A stretch of DNA of 64,000 nt, from positions 620,001-684,000 of the forward strand of contig NZ_MKXO01000001.1 in NCBI RefSeq assembly GCF_001766415.1, read 5' to 3'. This stretch comes from Exiguobacterium aurantiacum (GTDB lineage Bacteria > Bacillota > Bacilli > Exiguobacteriales > Exiguobacteriaceae). Positions 37,654-46,413 of this stretch are shown piece by piece. Numbering within the stretch: position 1 is the first letter of the stretch; each line of letters opens with the position of its first letter. Below the pieces are notes generated by a model that worked only from the letters and a program-made list of their open reading frames with translations, was not told the DNA's origin and did no database searches. A program made the position numbers and the translations under genes.

Positions 37654-37767
37654 GATAAATTTCCTCCTTGTGGTTTAAAAAAGTCCTCCGCCTCGTTCAT
37701 CGTTGTACTCCGACCTTTCGGCACCGAGGAATACCATCCCGAGACGTGTGTGATGTGTTTAACACCG
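37654..37767 (-). ncRNA. rpsB leader RNA, possible control element
   Basis: About 114 untranslated bases separate the inferred start of transcription and the rpsB ATG. The minus strand carries CCTCG and CGAGG arms about 30 bases apart with T6 shortly after, so a weak attenuator is imaginable. S2 autoregulation is known in other bacteria, but no recognised structure can be confirmed by eye here. Confidence 0.3.
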
Positions 37768-37773
37768 AAAATT

Positions 37774-37802
37774 ACTATAGCACATGTCGCCGAATCCGGC
37801 AA
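37774..37802 (-). promoter_or_regulatory. Sigma-A promoter for rpsB
   Basis: TTGCCG (37802-37797) and TATAGT (37779-37774) are exactly 17 bases apart on the minus strand. The spacer and -35 include the near-palindrome GCCGGATTCGGC (37789-37800). The -35 is within a few bases of the swrB stop codon, and no terminator separates the motility operon from rpsB. Confidence 0.75.
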
Positions 37803-37805
37803 CTC

Positions 37806-38165
37806 TCACTTTTGTCGAAGTTTCGCATAAAGCGCCACTTCGCCTTCCCCTTTTCCGAGGAGACGTGCCGTGTCGCGGACTGAATGACGGAGCAACACCT
37901 CTTCGACGCTCGGGTTAACCGCGCCGTCTTCAGACGTTTCAGTTTCTGTCTCGGCGATTTCGACCGAGGTCGGTTTTGACGATTCAGGCGCGTCGTTTTT
38001 CACAACATCGCTCATCGATTCCATGAATGACAAGAGCAACGCCTCTGTCTCGCGTTTCTCGCTTTCGAGCCGATTGACGCGTTCGTTCAATGTTTGGATC
38101 TGCCGGAACCCGATCAATAGACCATAGGCAATCACGATCCCCGCGATCATCAACACAAAAGTCAT
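37806..38165 (-). CDS. swrB: SwrB/YlxL-like membrane protein at the end of the motility operon
   Basis: A 119-residue single-pass protein: one hydrophobic segment at residues 3-18, a coiled-coil stretch at about 20-50 (IQTLNERVNRLESEKRE), an acidic linker and a C-terminal motif LLRHSVRDTARLLGKGEGEV. That C-terminal motif and the place after sigD match B. subtilis SwrB, which promotes assembly of the flagellar export apparatus. The middle is poorly conserved. Function is by analogy. Confidence 0.75.
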   Translation of the reverse strand: MTFVLMIAGIVIAYGLLIGFRQIQTLNERVNRLESEKRETEALLLSFMESMSDVVKNDAPESSKPTSVEIAETETETSEDGAVNPSVEEVLLRHSVRDTARLLGKGEGEVALYAKLRQK

Positions 38166-38177
38166 CCCTTCACCTCC

Positions 38178-38948
38178 TCACGATGTCTTCTCTTCTAGAT
38201 ACGAGCGGCCTAGCGCCTGTTTGAGTGTCTTTAACGCCTTCGAATGAATCTGTGAGATGCGGGAAGTCGATAATTCTAACACTTCCCCAATCTCCGTCAA
38301 TGTCAACTCGTCAAAATAAAATAACGAGACGACAAGACGTTCTTTTTCAGACAGATGATCAATCTCGGTCGTCAGCACGTCGACTAACTCGCGTTGCAAC
38401 AACGTGTCTTCCGGTTTTTCCGAATCGGGGTCAAAGTACGTGACCGACATGACTTTTCCTTCTTCTTGGAGCGTCACCGCCTCGTCAATCGACAACATGT
38501 TCGCGAAATACCCTTCCGCCATCGCCTTTTCGATATCAGCGATCGGAAGCGCGCACGCGTCGGCCAATTCTTCTTTCGTCGGGGCACGGTGCAGCTTTTG
38601 CTCGAGTTGTTCGGCGACATGGTCAATCTTCTTCACGCGCTCTCGTACCGAGCGCGGCAGCCAATCGATTTTTCGAAGTCCGTCGATAATGGCACCCCGA
38701 ATCCGAAAAGCTGCATACGTATCGAATTTATTATTATGTTCCGGATCATATTTCATGAGGGCATCGTACAATCCCATGTAACCCAAACTTTTCAATTCGT
38801 CGCGTTCGACGCTCTTTGGGAGCGTCACGATCATTCGTTGCACGTGATAATGGATCAGAAATTCATAATGTGATAATAATTCATTTGCCGTATCCATATC
38901 GCGGTCAGTATTCCAACGATCCCACAACTGGGTAAGCTGAGTCGTCAT
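38178..38948 (-). CDS. sigD: Flagellar sigma factor SigD (FliA family)
   Basis: A 256-residue sigma-28-type factor for late flagellar, chemotaxis and autolysin genes. Region 2 is visible in LKSLGYMGLYDALMKYDPE and FDTYAAFRIRGAIIDGLRKIDW, region 3 follows, and region 4 has LTLTEIGEVLELSTSRISQIHSKAL in its helix-turn-helix. Its place near the far end of the operon is the same as in B. subtilis, where distance from the promoter limits SigD and produces motile and non-motile cells. FlgM, its usual inhibitor, is not in this window. Confidence 0.95.
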   Translation of the reverse strand: MTTQLTQLWDRWNTDRDMDTANELLSHYEFLIHYHVQRMIVTLPKSVERDELKSLGYMGLYDALMKYDPEHNNKFDTYAAFRIRGAIIDGLRKIDWLPRSVRERVKKIDHVAEQLEQKLHRAPTKEELADACALPIADIEKAMAEGYFANMLSIDEAVTLQEEGKVMSVTYFDPDSEKPEDTLLQRELVDVLTTEIDHLSEKERLVVSLFYFDELTLTEIGEVLELSTSRISQIHSKALKTLKQALGRSYLEEKTS

Positions 38949-38960
38949 GTCGATCCCCCC

Positions 38961-39446
38961 TTATAGTTCTTTTGTTCCGATACTCACTGTCCGAATCGAT
39001 AAGACGCATGTTGCGACGTCAAATTCAATCGTTCGTCCGTTATGCCCACCACAATCCTCGGCGATTAGCGGGATGTGGTGTGCTTTTAAAGCGACGCGGA
39101 TTGCTTCGGCATTTCGTTCCCCGATGCGCATCGCCGCGTTCTCATATTTGAATTGAAACATTTGAGCCCCACCGGCCATCTTGGCTTGCAGACGTCCTGC
39201 CCCGGCCCGTTTGAGTGACTCGACGAGAGCATCGATGGCTGTATCCGCGTATTTCCCGACTTCGATTGTCTGGTGTTTCCTTGCGATCGCCGAATCTGGA
39301 AGCATGACGTGTGCCATCGCTGCCACTTGCATCCGGGCATCATACAAGATGACACCGACGCATGAGCCGAGTCCCGCCGTGCGGAGCCGGTTCGGTGCTG
39401 TCGTTTGCTTCCACTCGGCAATCCCGATTTTAAGAACTTCAGCCAT
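38961..39446 (-). CDS. cheD: Chemoreceptor glutamine deamidase CheD
   Basis: A 161-residue enzyme that deamidates glutamines on chemoreceptors and interacts with CheC. The catalytic Cys and His lie in TAGLGSCVGVILYD and AAMAHVMLPDS, and a Thr-containing strand follows, as in the Cys-His-Thr triad. The ATG at 39446 has AAGG ten bases upstream; the in-frame TTG at 39452 is less well spaced. It overlaps the end of cheC by eight bases. Confidence 0.93.
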   Translation of the reverse strand: MAEVLKIGIAEWKQTTAPNRLRTAGLGSCVGVILYDARMQVAAMAHVMLPDSAIARKHQTIEVGKYADTAIDALVESLKRAGAGRLQAKMAGGAQMFQFKYENAAMRIGERNAEAIRVALKAHHIPLIAEDCGGHNGRTIEFDVATCVLSIRTVSIGTKEL

Positions 39447-40038
39447 GGCCAAGCAACCTTCGTTGAATCCGATCTAGCGAGCCGTGCGTTGGTAAGAAGA
39501 GCACATGCCCGGCACTCACCTTCTCGTCAATCATGAATGTCGTGTCGATATAGAGCGCGGCATCTTCTTCCGGTTGAACGGACGTGACGACAAACTCGAC
39601 GATCGATCCGGCCATATCAATCGCGGTCGCTGGCACTTGAATCATGATCGGCGTATTGAGCCAGTCGCCTAACGCTCGCGCGTAAGCCCCGCTCATAATA
39701 TTACCGATCTCTTCCCACGCCGATTGACCGAGCTCGTTGTTCGATTGGAACGTGAACGGTGAGCCGATCAGCGAAGCCACCATACTCTCCGCATCATCCA
39801 CCGGGAACATGATCAGGATCATGCCACTGATCTCGCCTCCAAGCTCTAACAGGACAGAGGCCACATGGCGCTCCGGACCACCGACGCGGTCCGGTAAATA
39901 TGTGATCGGTTCCATTTCAGCAGACGATACCGTGATGTTGACCGGCTTGGCGAGCAGTGTCGAGAGCGCGGTCGCCGCATGTCCAGAACCGATGTTCCCA
40001 AGTTCTTTTAACAAATCTTGTTCAAATTCACTCAGCAT
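39439..40038 (-). CDS. cheC: CheY-P phosphatase CheC
   Basis: A 199-residue phosphatase that dephosphorylates CheY-P. Both active-site helices are present: LLKELGNIGSGHAATAL near 8-24 and SAWEEIGNIMSGAYARAL near 105-122, each with the conserved Glu and Asn. The ATG at 40038 has CGAGG nearby and lies inside the 3' end of cheW in another frame; a start further up at 40092 would put 18 unrelated residues in front. With CheD it forms the receptor adaptation arm of Bacillus-type chemotaxis. Confidence 0.93.
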   Translation of the reverse strand: MLSEFEQDLLKELGNIGSGHAATALSTLLAKPVNITVSSAEMEPITYLPDRVGGPERHVASVLLELGGEISGMILIMFPVDDAESMVASLIGSPFTFQSNNELGQSAWEEIGNIMSGAYARALGDWLNTPIMIQVPATAIDMAGSIVEFVVTSVQPEEDAALYIDTTFMIDEKVSAGHVLFLPTHGSLDRIQRRLLGHG

Positions 40039-40459
40039 GTTGGTCCTCGAACAACGCGTTCGCATCGAGAAGCGAGAACAGCTTGTCCTCACCTTTAGCG
40101 ATCGCCGTCAAGTGTGCCGAGTGCATCTCGTGGCTCGAATCCGGAATCGGTTCGATCCGGACTTCATCGCTCTCGACGACTTCGTTGGCACGATCGACGA
40201 TAAAACCAGCATCGCCTTGATTCAAAGAAGCGATCAAAATCCGTGTCTCGTCTGTCGGTGCGATTTCTTCATAACCGAGGCGAAGCCTGAGGTCGATGAC
40301 CGGCGTGACCACACCACGGAGGTTGATGACGCCCTTCACGTGTGCTGGTGCGTTCGGCACCCGGGTGACAGGTTGTAACCGTTCAATCGAACGGACTGAT
40401 TGGACATCGATTCCGTACGTGTTCGATGCGAGTGAAAACACTACCCATTTTTGTTCCAT
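40028..40459 (-). CDS. cheW: Chemotaxis coupling protein CheW
   Basis: A 143-residue adaptor that joins chemoreceptors to CheA. The SH3-like CheW fold is shown by YGIDVQSVRSIERLQPVTRVP, VKGVINLRGVVTPVIDLR and EVRIEPIPD. GGAGG precedes its ATG. It lies between cheA and cheC and overlaps cheC by 11 bases. Confidence 0.95.
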   Translation of the reverse strand: MEQKWVVFSLASNTYGIDVQSVRSIERLQPVTRVPNAPAHVKGVINLRGVVTPVIDLRLRLGYEEIAPTDETRILIASLNQGDAGFIVDRANEVVESDEVRIEPIPDSSHEMHSAHLTAIAKGEDKLFSLLDANALFEDQHAE

Positions 40460-40471
40460 CTTTCTTCCTCC

Positions 40472-42448
40472 TTAAAAGAGATCGTTGCTGTCTACGATGA
40501 GAGCGACCCGTCCATCTCCGAGAATTGTTGCCCCCGAAATAGCCGGAATGCCTTCGAGATACGTCCCGAGTGGCTTCATGACAATCTCTTGTTGACCAAT
40601 CAAGTCGTTCACGACGACTCCGACGAGTTTATTACCTTTACGCACGACGACGACCGGGAACTGTGATTTTGTTTCCGAATCGATTCCGAAAATTTCTTTT
40701 AAATAAACGAGCGGGACGAGTTGTCCGCGGAAATCGAAGACACGTTCGCGATGGGCCGTCAGAATGTTGGCTTCATCGAGCAATGTCGTCTCGAGAATCG
40801 ATGACAACGGGATGGCATACGTCTCATCACCCGCTTGGACGAGCATCGCTGAGATGATTGATAACGTGAGCGGTAGACTGACTTGGAACTTGGTTCCTTG
40901 TCCGACCACGGTCTCGAGCGTGACGACACCACCGAGCGATTCGATTTTATTTTTGACGACGTCGAGTCCGACGCCACGACCTGATAAGTCTGTGACAACG
41001 TCTGCCGTTGAGAAGCCCGGTGCAAAGATGAGCATCGCGAGCTCGTTGTCTGTCATCGACGCCGCTTCTTCGGTCGTGATGACACCACGTTCGAGCGCTT
41101 TCGACCGGACTTTATCGACATTGATTCCCGCTCCATCATCTTCGATCTCGATGAAGACACGGTTACCGCCATGGTAAGCACGGAGGGCGAGTCGCCCTTG
41201 TTCCGGTTTGCCGGCTTGGACGCGTTTGTCAGGAAGCTCGATGCCATGATCAATCGCGTTGCGAATCAAGTGGACGAGCGGATCACCGATCTCATCGATT
41301 ACGGTCCGGTCGAGTTCCGTGTCAGCTCCTGAGATATCGAGTTGAACTTTTTTATGAATGTCTTTCGCGACCGAGCGGACCATCCGTGGGAATCGGTTGA
41401 ACACTTGTTCGATTGGCATCATCCGTAACGTCAACACGAGTGATTGCAGTTCGTTCGTGCCGCGTTTGATTTTCTCGACCGTCTCGTTTAGTTCGGGTTG
41501 TCCGACCTCGTCGGCAAGGCGTTCGAGGCGGCCGCGGTCGATGATGAATTCTTCAAACAAGTTCATGAGACGATCGATCCGTTCTAAATTGACGCGAATC
41601 GTCTTCGCTTGAGCGACAGCTTGTTCTTTCGGTTCTTCTGCTTCTTGCGCTTTCGGTTTTATTTCTTGCACCGCTACCGCTTCTGCACTCACAGCAATTT
41701 CCGGCTCGCTCTCGCTCACGCTCGTAAATACCGAGACGTGGACTGTTTCAACTTCCGACACTTGCGAGACGGCGTGTTCGATGACTGCAGCCGTCTCTTG
41801 TGATAAGAACAAGACATCAAACGACAAGTCGAACTGTTCTTGCTCAATCGCTTCCGTCTCAGGGTGGGTCCGGACGACTTCACCGAGCTCTTGGAGCCGA
41901 TCAAACACCATGTAAGCCCGGGCTGCTTTTAAGACGACGGCATCCGATAACTTAACATGAAGTTGGAACGCCTCAAAACCGGTCTGTTTCGCTTGTTCAA
42001 TGACCGAATCCGCATACAAGTCGACAGTAAACACCGACGACTCTTCCGCCGTAGCGATTTTTTGTTCCTTACCTCCGATAAACGACTGGAATGCCGAAAC
42101 CGTCGCTTTGACGTCGACGTTCGTACCAGTTCCACCCGTCTCGATGTCGGCAATCATCGCTTCAATCTGTTCCATCGCGATAAACATCGTATCAAGCAAC
42201 AATTGGTTGCTCTCTTTTTTGCCTGACCGGACAAGGTCAAGGGCACTCTCCATCTCGTGTGTCAAATTGGCCACGCTTTCGTAACCCATCGTCGCCGACA
42301 TCCCTTTGAGCGTATGGGCCGAACGGAAAATCTCTTGAACCGCTTCAGCGCTAGCCGTCTGCTCAAATTTCATCAACTGTGTGTTGACCGATTGGATATG
42401 CTCTTGTGACTCATCCAAAAACAACCCTAAGTATTCGTTCACGTCCAT
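40472..42448 (-). CDS. cheA: Chemotaxis histidine kinase CheA
   Basis: A 658-residue cytoplasmic kinase. The P1 domain has the phosphoryl-accepting His at about 45 in RSAHTLKGMSATMGYE. A poorly conserved P2 region at about 145-265 would bind CheY. P3 dimerisation is followed by P4 with HLIRNAIDHGIE, DDGAGINVDKV, GFSTADVVTDLSGRGVGLDVVK and TKFQVSLPLTL, and by a CheW-like P5 at the C-terminus. GGGAGG precedes its ATG. In B. subtilis cheB lies immediately before cheA; here flhG does. Confidence 0.96.
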   Translation of the reverse strand: MDVNEYLGLFLDESQEHIQSVNTQLMKFEQTASAEAVQEIFRSAHTLKGMSATMGYESVANLTHEMESALDLVRSGKKESNQLLLDTMFIAMEQIEAMIADIETGGTGTNVDVKATVSAFQSFIGGKEQKIATAEESSVFTVDLYADSVIEQAKQTGFEAFQLHVKLSDAVVLKAARAYMVFDRLQELGEVVRTHPETEAIEQEQFDLSFDVLFLSQETAAVIEHAVSQVSEVETVHVSVFTSVSESEPEIAVSAEAVAVQEIKPKAQEAEEPKEQAVAQAKTIRVNLERIDRLMNLFEEFIIDRGRLERLADEVGQPELNETVEKIKRGTNELQSLVLTLRMMPIEQVFNRFPRMVRSVAKDIHKKVQLDISGADTELDRTVIDEIGDPLVHLIRNAIDHGIELPDKRVQAGKPEQGRLALRAYHGGNRVFIEIEDDGAGINVDKVRSKALERGVITTEEAASMTDNELAMLIFAPGFSTADVVTDLSGRGVGLDVVKNKIESLGGVVTLETVVGQGTKFQVSLPLTLSIISAMLVQAGDETYAIPLSSILETTLLDEANILTAHRERVFDFRGQLVPLVYLKEIFGIDSETKSQFPVVVVRKGNKLVGVVVNDLIGQQEIVMKPLGTYLEGIPAISGATILGDGRVALIVDSNDLF

Positions 42449-42467
42449 CTATATTGCCTCCCTGTCG

Positions 42468-43307
42468 TTAGACTCGCTTCCACTGTTGCCGCAAATTCCC
42501 AATCAACCGATCCATGAAGTGCCGTGGCTTCGGTGGTGTACCGGTAAGCGTTGTCAAAATACGCTCGAGCCGCCAGCTAATATCACTCTTTCGGTCAAAT
42601 TGGTAAAACGGGACTTGGGCGATGACCGCTTTCCTTACAGAAGCGTCATCTGGTAAAAAACCAAGGAACCGAATCGGTTTATTCAAAAACTGTCGGCATG
42701 CGACTTCCATCCGTTCGTAACACTGGAGTGCTTCTTCCCCCGACTGCGCCCGATTGACAATGACCCCGATCGGTAAATCCGGACTTTGACGATGCACGAG
42801 TTTCGTGTACGCGTAACCATCCATCAGCGATGTCGGTTCTGGGGTCAGGATGAGAAACATCTCGTCACATCCTTCAATGAATCGTAACGATGTGTCCGTT
42901 GCTCCTGCTCCCATGTCAAACAGTACGTAATCATAAGTCGTCAGCACTTCAAGTTCACGCATTAAAAATTGCATGTCTGCTTCTGAGAATTGAACTAATG
43001 TGTCAAGTCCACTTCCTCCATGTAATATATCGACACCGTGCACGTCTTTCTGAACCGAAGACGCAAGCGGAGTCCGAGTTTTCACAGAATCGACCATCGT
43101 TTTAGACTGCGCCGCATTCAAAAGAATGTGCACGTTCGCCATCCCGATATCGAGATCGACGATCAAGACACGCTTTCCGAGTTCGACGAGCCCGATTGCG
43201 GTGTTCACGCAGACGTTCGTCTTGCCGACGCCGCCTTTTCCGCTCGCGAACGCGATTGTCGTTGGTGCGACATCCGTCTTCGCTCTTAAACGCCTTGCTT
43301 GGTCCAT
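42468..43307 (-). CDS. flhG: MinD-like ATPase FlhG (YlxH)
   Basis: A 279-residue ParA/MinD-type ATPase that controls number and position of flagella together with FlhF. The deviant Walker A FASGKGGVGKTN lies near 22-33, VLIVDLDIGMANVH near 50, and YVLFDMGAGA near 130. The short N-terminal DQARRLR stretch resembles the element that stimulates FlhF GTPase activity. The ATG at 43307 has GGAAGGG eight bases away; a GTG at 43316 overlaps that site. It overlaps flhF by about 22 bases. Confidence 0.92.
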   Translation of the reverse strand: MDQARRLRAKTDVAPTTIAFASGKGGVGKTNVCVNTAIGLVELGKRVLIVDLDIGMANVHILLNAAQSKTMVDSVKTRTPLASSVQKDVHGVDILHGGSGLDTLVQFSEADMQFLMRELEVLTTYDYVLFDMGAGATDTSLRFIEGCDEMFLILTPEPTSLMDGYAYTKLVHRQSPDLPIGVIVNRAQSGEEALQCYERMEVACRQFLNKPIRFLGFLPDDASVRKAVIAQVPFYQFDRKSDISWRLERILTTLTGTPPKPRHFMDRLIGNLRQQWKRV

Positions 43308-44380
43308 CGTGTCCACCCTTCCTTCTCAAGCATCTTTTGCGTCAAGATGTCTGGGTCGCCGGCGACCATATCGTCCGGCACTTCCTGGCCGTCTGTCAGC
43401 CAAGCGACGGGGAGTCCGCTCTCGCGCACCATCCGATACATCGCGTGGATATCACTCGTCTCATCCGCTTTCGTGAAGATGAGCGACCGGAGCGGCAATT
43501 TTTCAAACTGTCGGTAAATCAAATCCATGTCTTTCATTTTCGACGTCAGACTGAGCACAAGTGACAAGCTCGTCTCCGAGAAGTCGTGATGGTTATGAAA
43601 CTGTTCGACGTACGCCTCATCGCGGAAATTGCGTCCGGCCGTATCGATCAAGACGATATCTTTTCTTGCAAACAGTTGTTTCGCCCGTTTAAAGTCGTCA
43701 AAGTCATAGGCGACCTCGACGGGGATATTTAAAATCTCGGCGTACGTCTTCAGCTGTTCGATCGCCGCGATCCGGTACGTGTCGGTCGTAATCAAACCGA
43801 CCGACATCCCTTGGTCGAGCTTATAGTGGGCGGCAAGCTTCGCGAGCGTCGTCGTCTTGCCGACACCGGTCGGACCGACGAGCATGACGTAGCGCAGCGC
43901 ATCCGGGACCGTTAAAAAGGAACTGCGGATCTGGTCATAGACGTATTGCTCGACGACCTCTAGCGATTTAGTCGTATAGTACAGTTCGTTGATTCGCTCT
44001 TCCCACGATTCATTCGTGAACGACTCAGACGCTAAGAGCGACTCGATATGGGTCAGACCCGCTGGCAAACGCCTCTTTTCAGGAACAGGCGTCACCGGTT
44101 GTGGAGTGGGTGTAGGTGTAGGTGTAGGTGTAGGTGCAGGAATCGGCTTCGCCTTTGCCTTTGCTTGTTTCGGTTGCAGTTTCGGCTCGGTTCGAGGCTT
44201 GACCGTTAGCGGCGCTTTCTCGAGTGCGGCAATCACTTCAACTTCTTGTGAAGCGAACAACCCGAACCATCCTTTCTTGACTTGGCGAGAATTTAAGATG
44301 ACAGCCTCGTCGCCGAGCTCTTGTTTCACTTTCGCCATCACTTCGGACATCGTCTTGCCTGTATATTTTTTAATTTGCAT
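43286..44380 (-). CDS. flhF: Flagellar biosynthesis GTPase FlhF
   Basis: A 364-residue SRP-type GTPase that places the flagellum. The B domain at the N-terminus (MQIKKYTGKTMSEVMAKVK) is followed by a proline-rich linker at about 80-97 made of Thr-Pro repeats. The NG domain then has GPTGVGKTTTLAKLAAHY near 167, DTYRIAAIEQLK, DTAGRNFRD and TKADETSDIH. The linker is encoded by a hexamer repeat. It works with FlhG, which overlaps its 3' end. Confidence 0.94.
   Translation of the reverse strand: MQIKKYTGKTMSEVMAKVKQELGDEAVILNSRQVKKGWFGLFASQEVEVIAALEKAPLTVKPRTEPKLQPKQAKAKAKPIPAPTPTPTPTPTPQPVTPVPEKRRLPAGLTHIESLLASESFTNESWEERINELYYTTKSLEVVEQYVYDQIRSSFLTVPDALRYVMLVGPTGVGKTTTLAKLAAHYKLDQGMSVGLITTDTYRIAAIEQLKTYAEILNIPVEVAYDFDDFKRAKQLFARKDIVLIDTAGRNFRDEAYVEQFHNHHDFSETSLSLVLSLTSKMKDMDLIYRQFEKLPLRSLIFTKADETSDIHAMYRMVRESGLPVAWLTDGQEVPDDMVAGDPDILTQKMLEKEGWTRWTKQGV
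44111..44140. repeat. Hexamer tandem repeat within flhF
   Basis: Four perfect GTGTAG units and one imperfect GTGCAG on the plus strand encode the Thr-Pro run in the FlhF linker. Because the unit is six bases, slippage changes the linker by two residues without breaking the frame. Confidence 0.85.
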
Positions 44381-44381
44381 A

Positions 44382-46400
44382 TTAAATCACCCCAATACTT
44401 TTCACTTCGAGCGAGCTGAGCAATTCGTTATACGCAAGGACCGGAACGTCAGGATAGTACCGTTCGAGCAGCTGTCTCACGAATATCCGAATCGTCGGCG
44501 AGCAAAGAATGACGGCCGAAGCCCCGTAGCGTTCAAACATCGACAGTTGTTCGCCAGAGCGCTCGATGATTTCGCGCGCTTGCTCCGGATCGAGCGCCAA
44601 ATAGTTGCCGAACTCGGTTTTTTGGACAGCGTCTTGAATAAGTTGCTCGGTCTGTCCACCGAGTGTGACGACGTAGAGTGGACCGTCCGGCGGGCTGACT
44701 TGGTCAGTCAACTGACGGGCGAGTCCTTGACGACAGTATTCGCCTAATATATCAGCGTCTTTCGTCACTTTTCCATAATCAGCCATCGTCTCAAACAAGA
44801 GCGGCAAGTTGCGAATCGAGACGTGCTCTTTCAATAGATGACGAAGTACTTTTTGGATATCTCCGATCGAGAGCACAGATGGGGTCACATCTTCGACGAG
44901 CACCGGATGTGTCTCTTTCAAATGCTCGACGAGTTGTTTCGTCTCTTCCCGTCCGAGTAGGTCGGACGCATGTTTCTTGAGCGTCTCCGTTAAATGCGTG
45001 GCGACGACTGAAGGTGGGTCGACGACGGTGTAACCGCTCATCTCGGCCCGCGTCCGCGTCTCTTCATCGATCCAGAGAGCGGGCAATCCGAAAGCCGGTT
45101 CCGTCGTTTCAATCCCGTACACTTCAGGGTCTTCAATTCCAGGGCTCATCGCCAAGTAGTGATCGAGTAATAACTCACCTTCTGCGACGACATTGCCTTT
45201 CACTTTGATCCGGTAAGCGTTCGGTGACAGTTGCAGGTGGTCACGGATTCGAACCGTCGGTAAGATGAATCCGAGTTCGAGTGCGAGTTGACGGCGGATC
45301 ATGACGACACGGTCGAGCAGGTCGCCGCCTTGCGATTCATCCGCGAGTGGGATCAGCCCGTAGCCGAACTCGAACTCGATCGCATCGATTTGCAGGAGCG
45401 AGACGACGGTTTCGGTCGGTGCCGCTGGTTCCTCATCCGGTAGCGGTTCAGCAATCGCTTGCTTCAGGCTGCGACGCATCGAGTACGCCCCGAAGAATGT
45501 CGCACCCGCGATCAGCGTCGTCACCGGAAGTAAACTTGGTGACACGAAACCGAGCAAGAAGATGACCGTGCCCGCGATATAGAGCAACGTCGGATTTTGA
45601 CCGAGCTGGTCGACCACGTCTTCCCCGAGATTGCCGTCCGAGACGGCACGGGTGACGATGATCCCGGTCGCCGTCGAAATGAGGAGGGCCGGAATCTGAC
45701 TGACGAGCCCATCCCCGATTGTCATAAGCGAGAACGTCGTAAACGACTCACCGACAGGTAATCCCATTTGGACAACGCCGATGATGATACCGAAAATCAA
45801 GTTGATGACGACGATAATGATTCCGGCAATGGCGTCACCTTTTACGAATTTCGAGGCCCCGTCCATCGAACCATAAAAATCAGCCTCGCTTTGAATCTTT
45901 TTACGGCGGATTTGGGCGTCTTTGTCATCGATCAACCCAGAGTTCAAATCGGCATCGATTGCCATTTGTTTCCCTGGCATCGCGTCGAGTGTGAATCGAG
46001 CCGAGACTTCCGATACCCGTTCGGCACCTTTCGTGATGACGACGAATTGGATGATGACGAGAATGAGGAATACGACAAATCCGACGAGAACGTTTCCGCC
46101 GATGACGAAGTTCCCGAACGTCGCAATGACTTCCCCACCATATCCGGTCGAGAGGATCGAGCGGGTCGTCGACACGTTCAGCCCGAGACGGAACAGCGTG
46201 ACGATCAGCAAGAGAGACGGGAAGACAGAGAAATCAAGCGCTTCCCGGGCGTTCATCGCCACGAGTAAAATCATGAGGGCGATCAATATATTTATAATGA
46301 TAAGAAAATCTAGTAAGAACCCCGGTAACGGGATGACCAGCATGACGACGATCATAAGAACGCCAATCAATACTGCGAAATCTTTAGCTTTTACAGCCAA
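44382..46400 (-). CDS. flhA: Flagellar export gate protein FlhA
   Basis: A 672-residue export-gate component of the flagellar type III secretion system. About eight membrane segments fill residues 1-320, with the family signature RFTLDAMPGKQMAIDADLNSG near 137-157. The cytoplasmic C-terminal domain (about 350-672) binds chaperones and forms a nonameric ring; YTVVDPPSVVATHL is conserved. It follows flhB and precedes flhF by one base. Confidence 0.96.
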   Translation of the reverse strand: MAVKAKDFAVLIGVLMIVVMLVIPLPGFLLDFLIIINILIALMILLVAMNAREALDFSVFPSLLLIVTLFRLGLNVSTTRSILSTGYGGEVIATFGNFVIGGNVLVGFVVFLILVIIQFVVITKGAERVSEVSARFTLDAMPGKQMAIDADLNSGLIDDKDAQIRRKKIQSEADFYGSMDGASKFVKGDAIAGIIIVVINLIFGIIIGVVQMGLPVGESFTTFSLMTIGDGLVSQIPALLISTATGIIVTRAVSDGNLGEDVVDQLGQNPTLLYIAGTVIFLLGFVSPSLLPVTTLIAGATFFGAYSMRRSLKQAIAEPLPDEEPAAPTETVVSLLQIDAIEFEFGYGLIPLADESQGGDLLDRVVMIRRQLALELGFILPTVRIRDHLQLSPNAYRIKVKGNVVAEGELLLDHYLAMSPGIEDPEVYGIETTEPAFGLPALWIDEETRTRAEMSGYTVVDPPSVVATHLTETLKKHASDLLGREETKQLVEHLKETHPVLVEDVTPSVLSIGDIQKVLRHLLKEHVSIRNLPLLFETMADYGKVTKDADILGEYCRQGLARQLTDQVSPPDGPLYVVTLGGQTEQLIQDAVQKTEFGNYLALDPEQAREIIERSGEQLSMFERYGASAVILCSPTIRIFVRQLLERYYPDVPVLAYNELLSSLEVKSIGVI

Positions 46401-46413
46401 CGCATACTCCTCC

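Noticed and set aside
44111-44140. CRISPR-like or phase-variation repeat
   Set aside because: The unit is a short in-frame hexamer encoding Thr-Pro; there are no spacers, and slippage cannot shift the frame.
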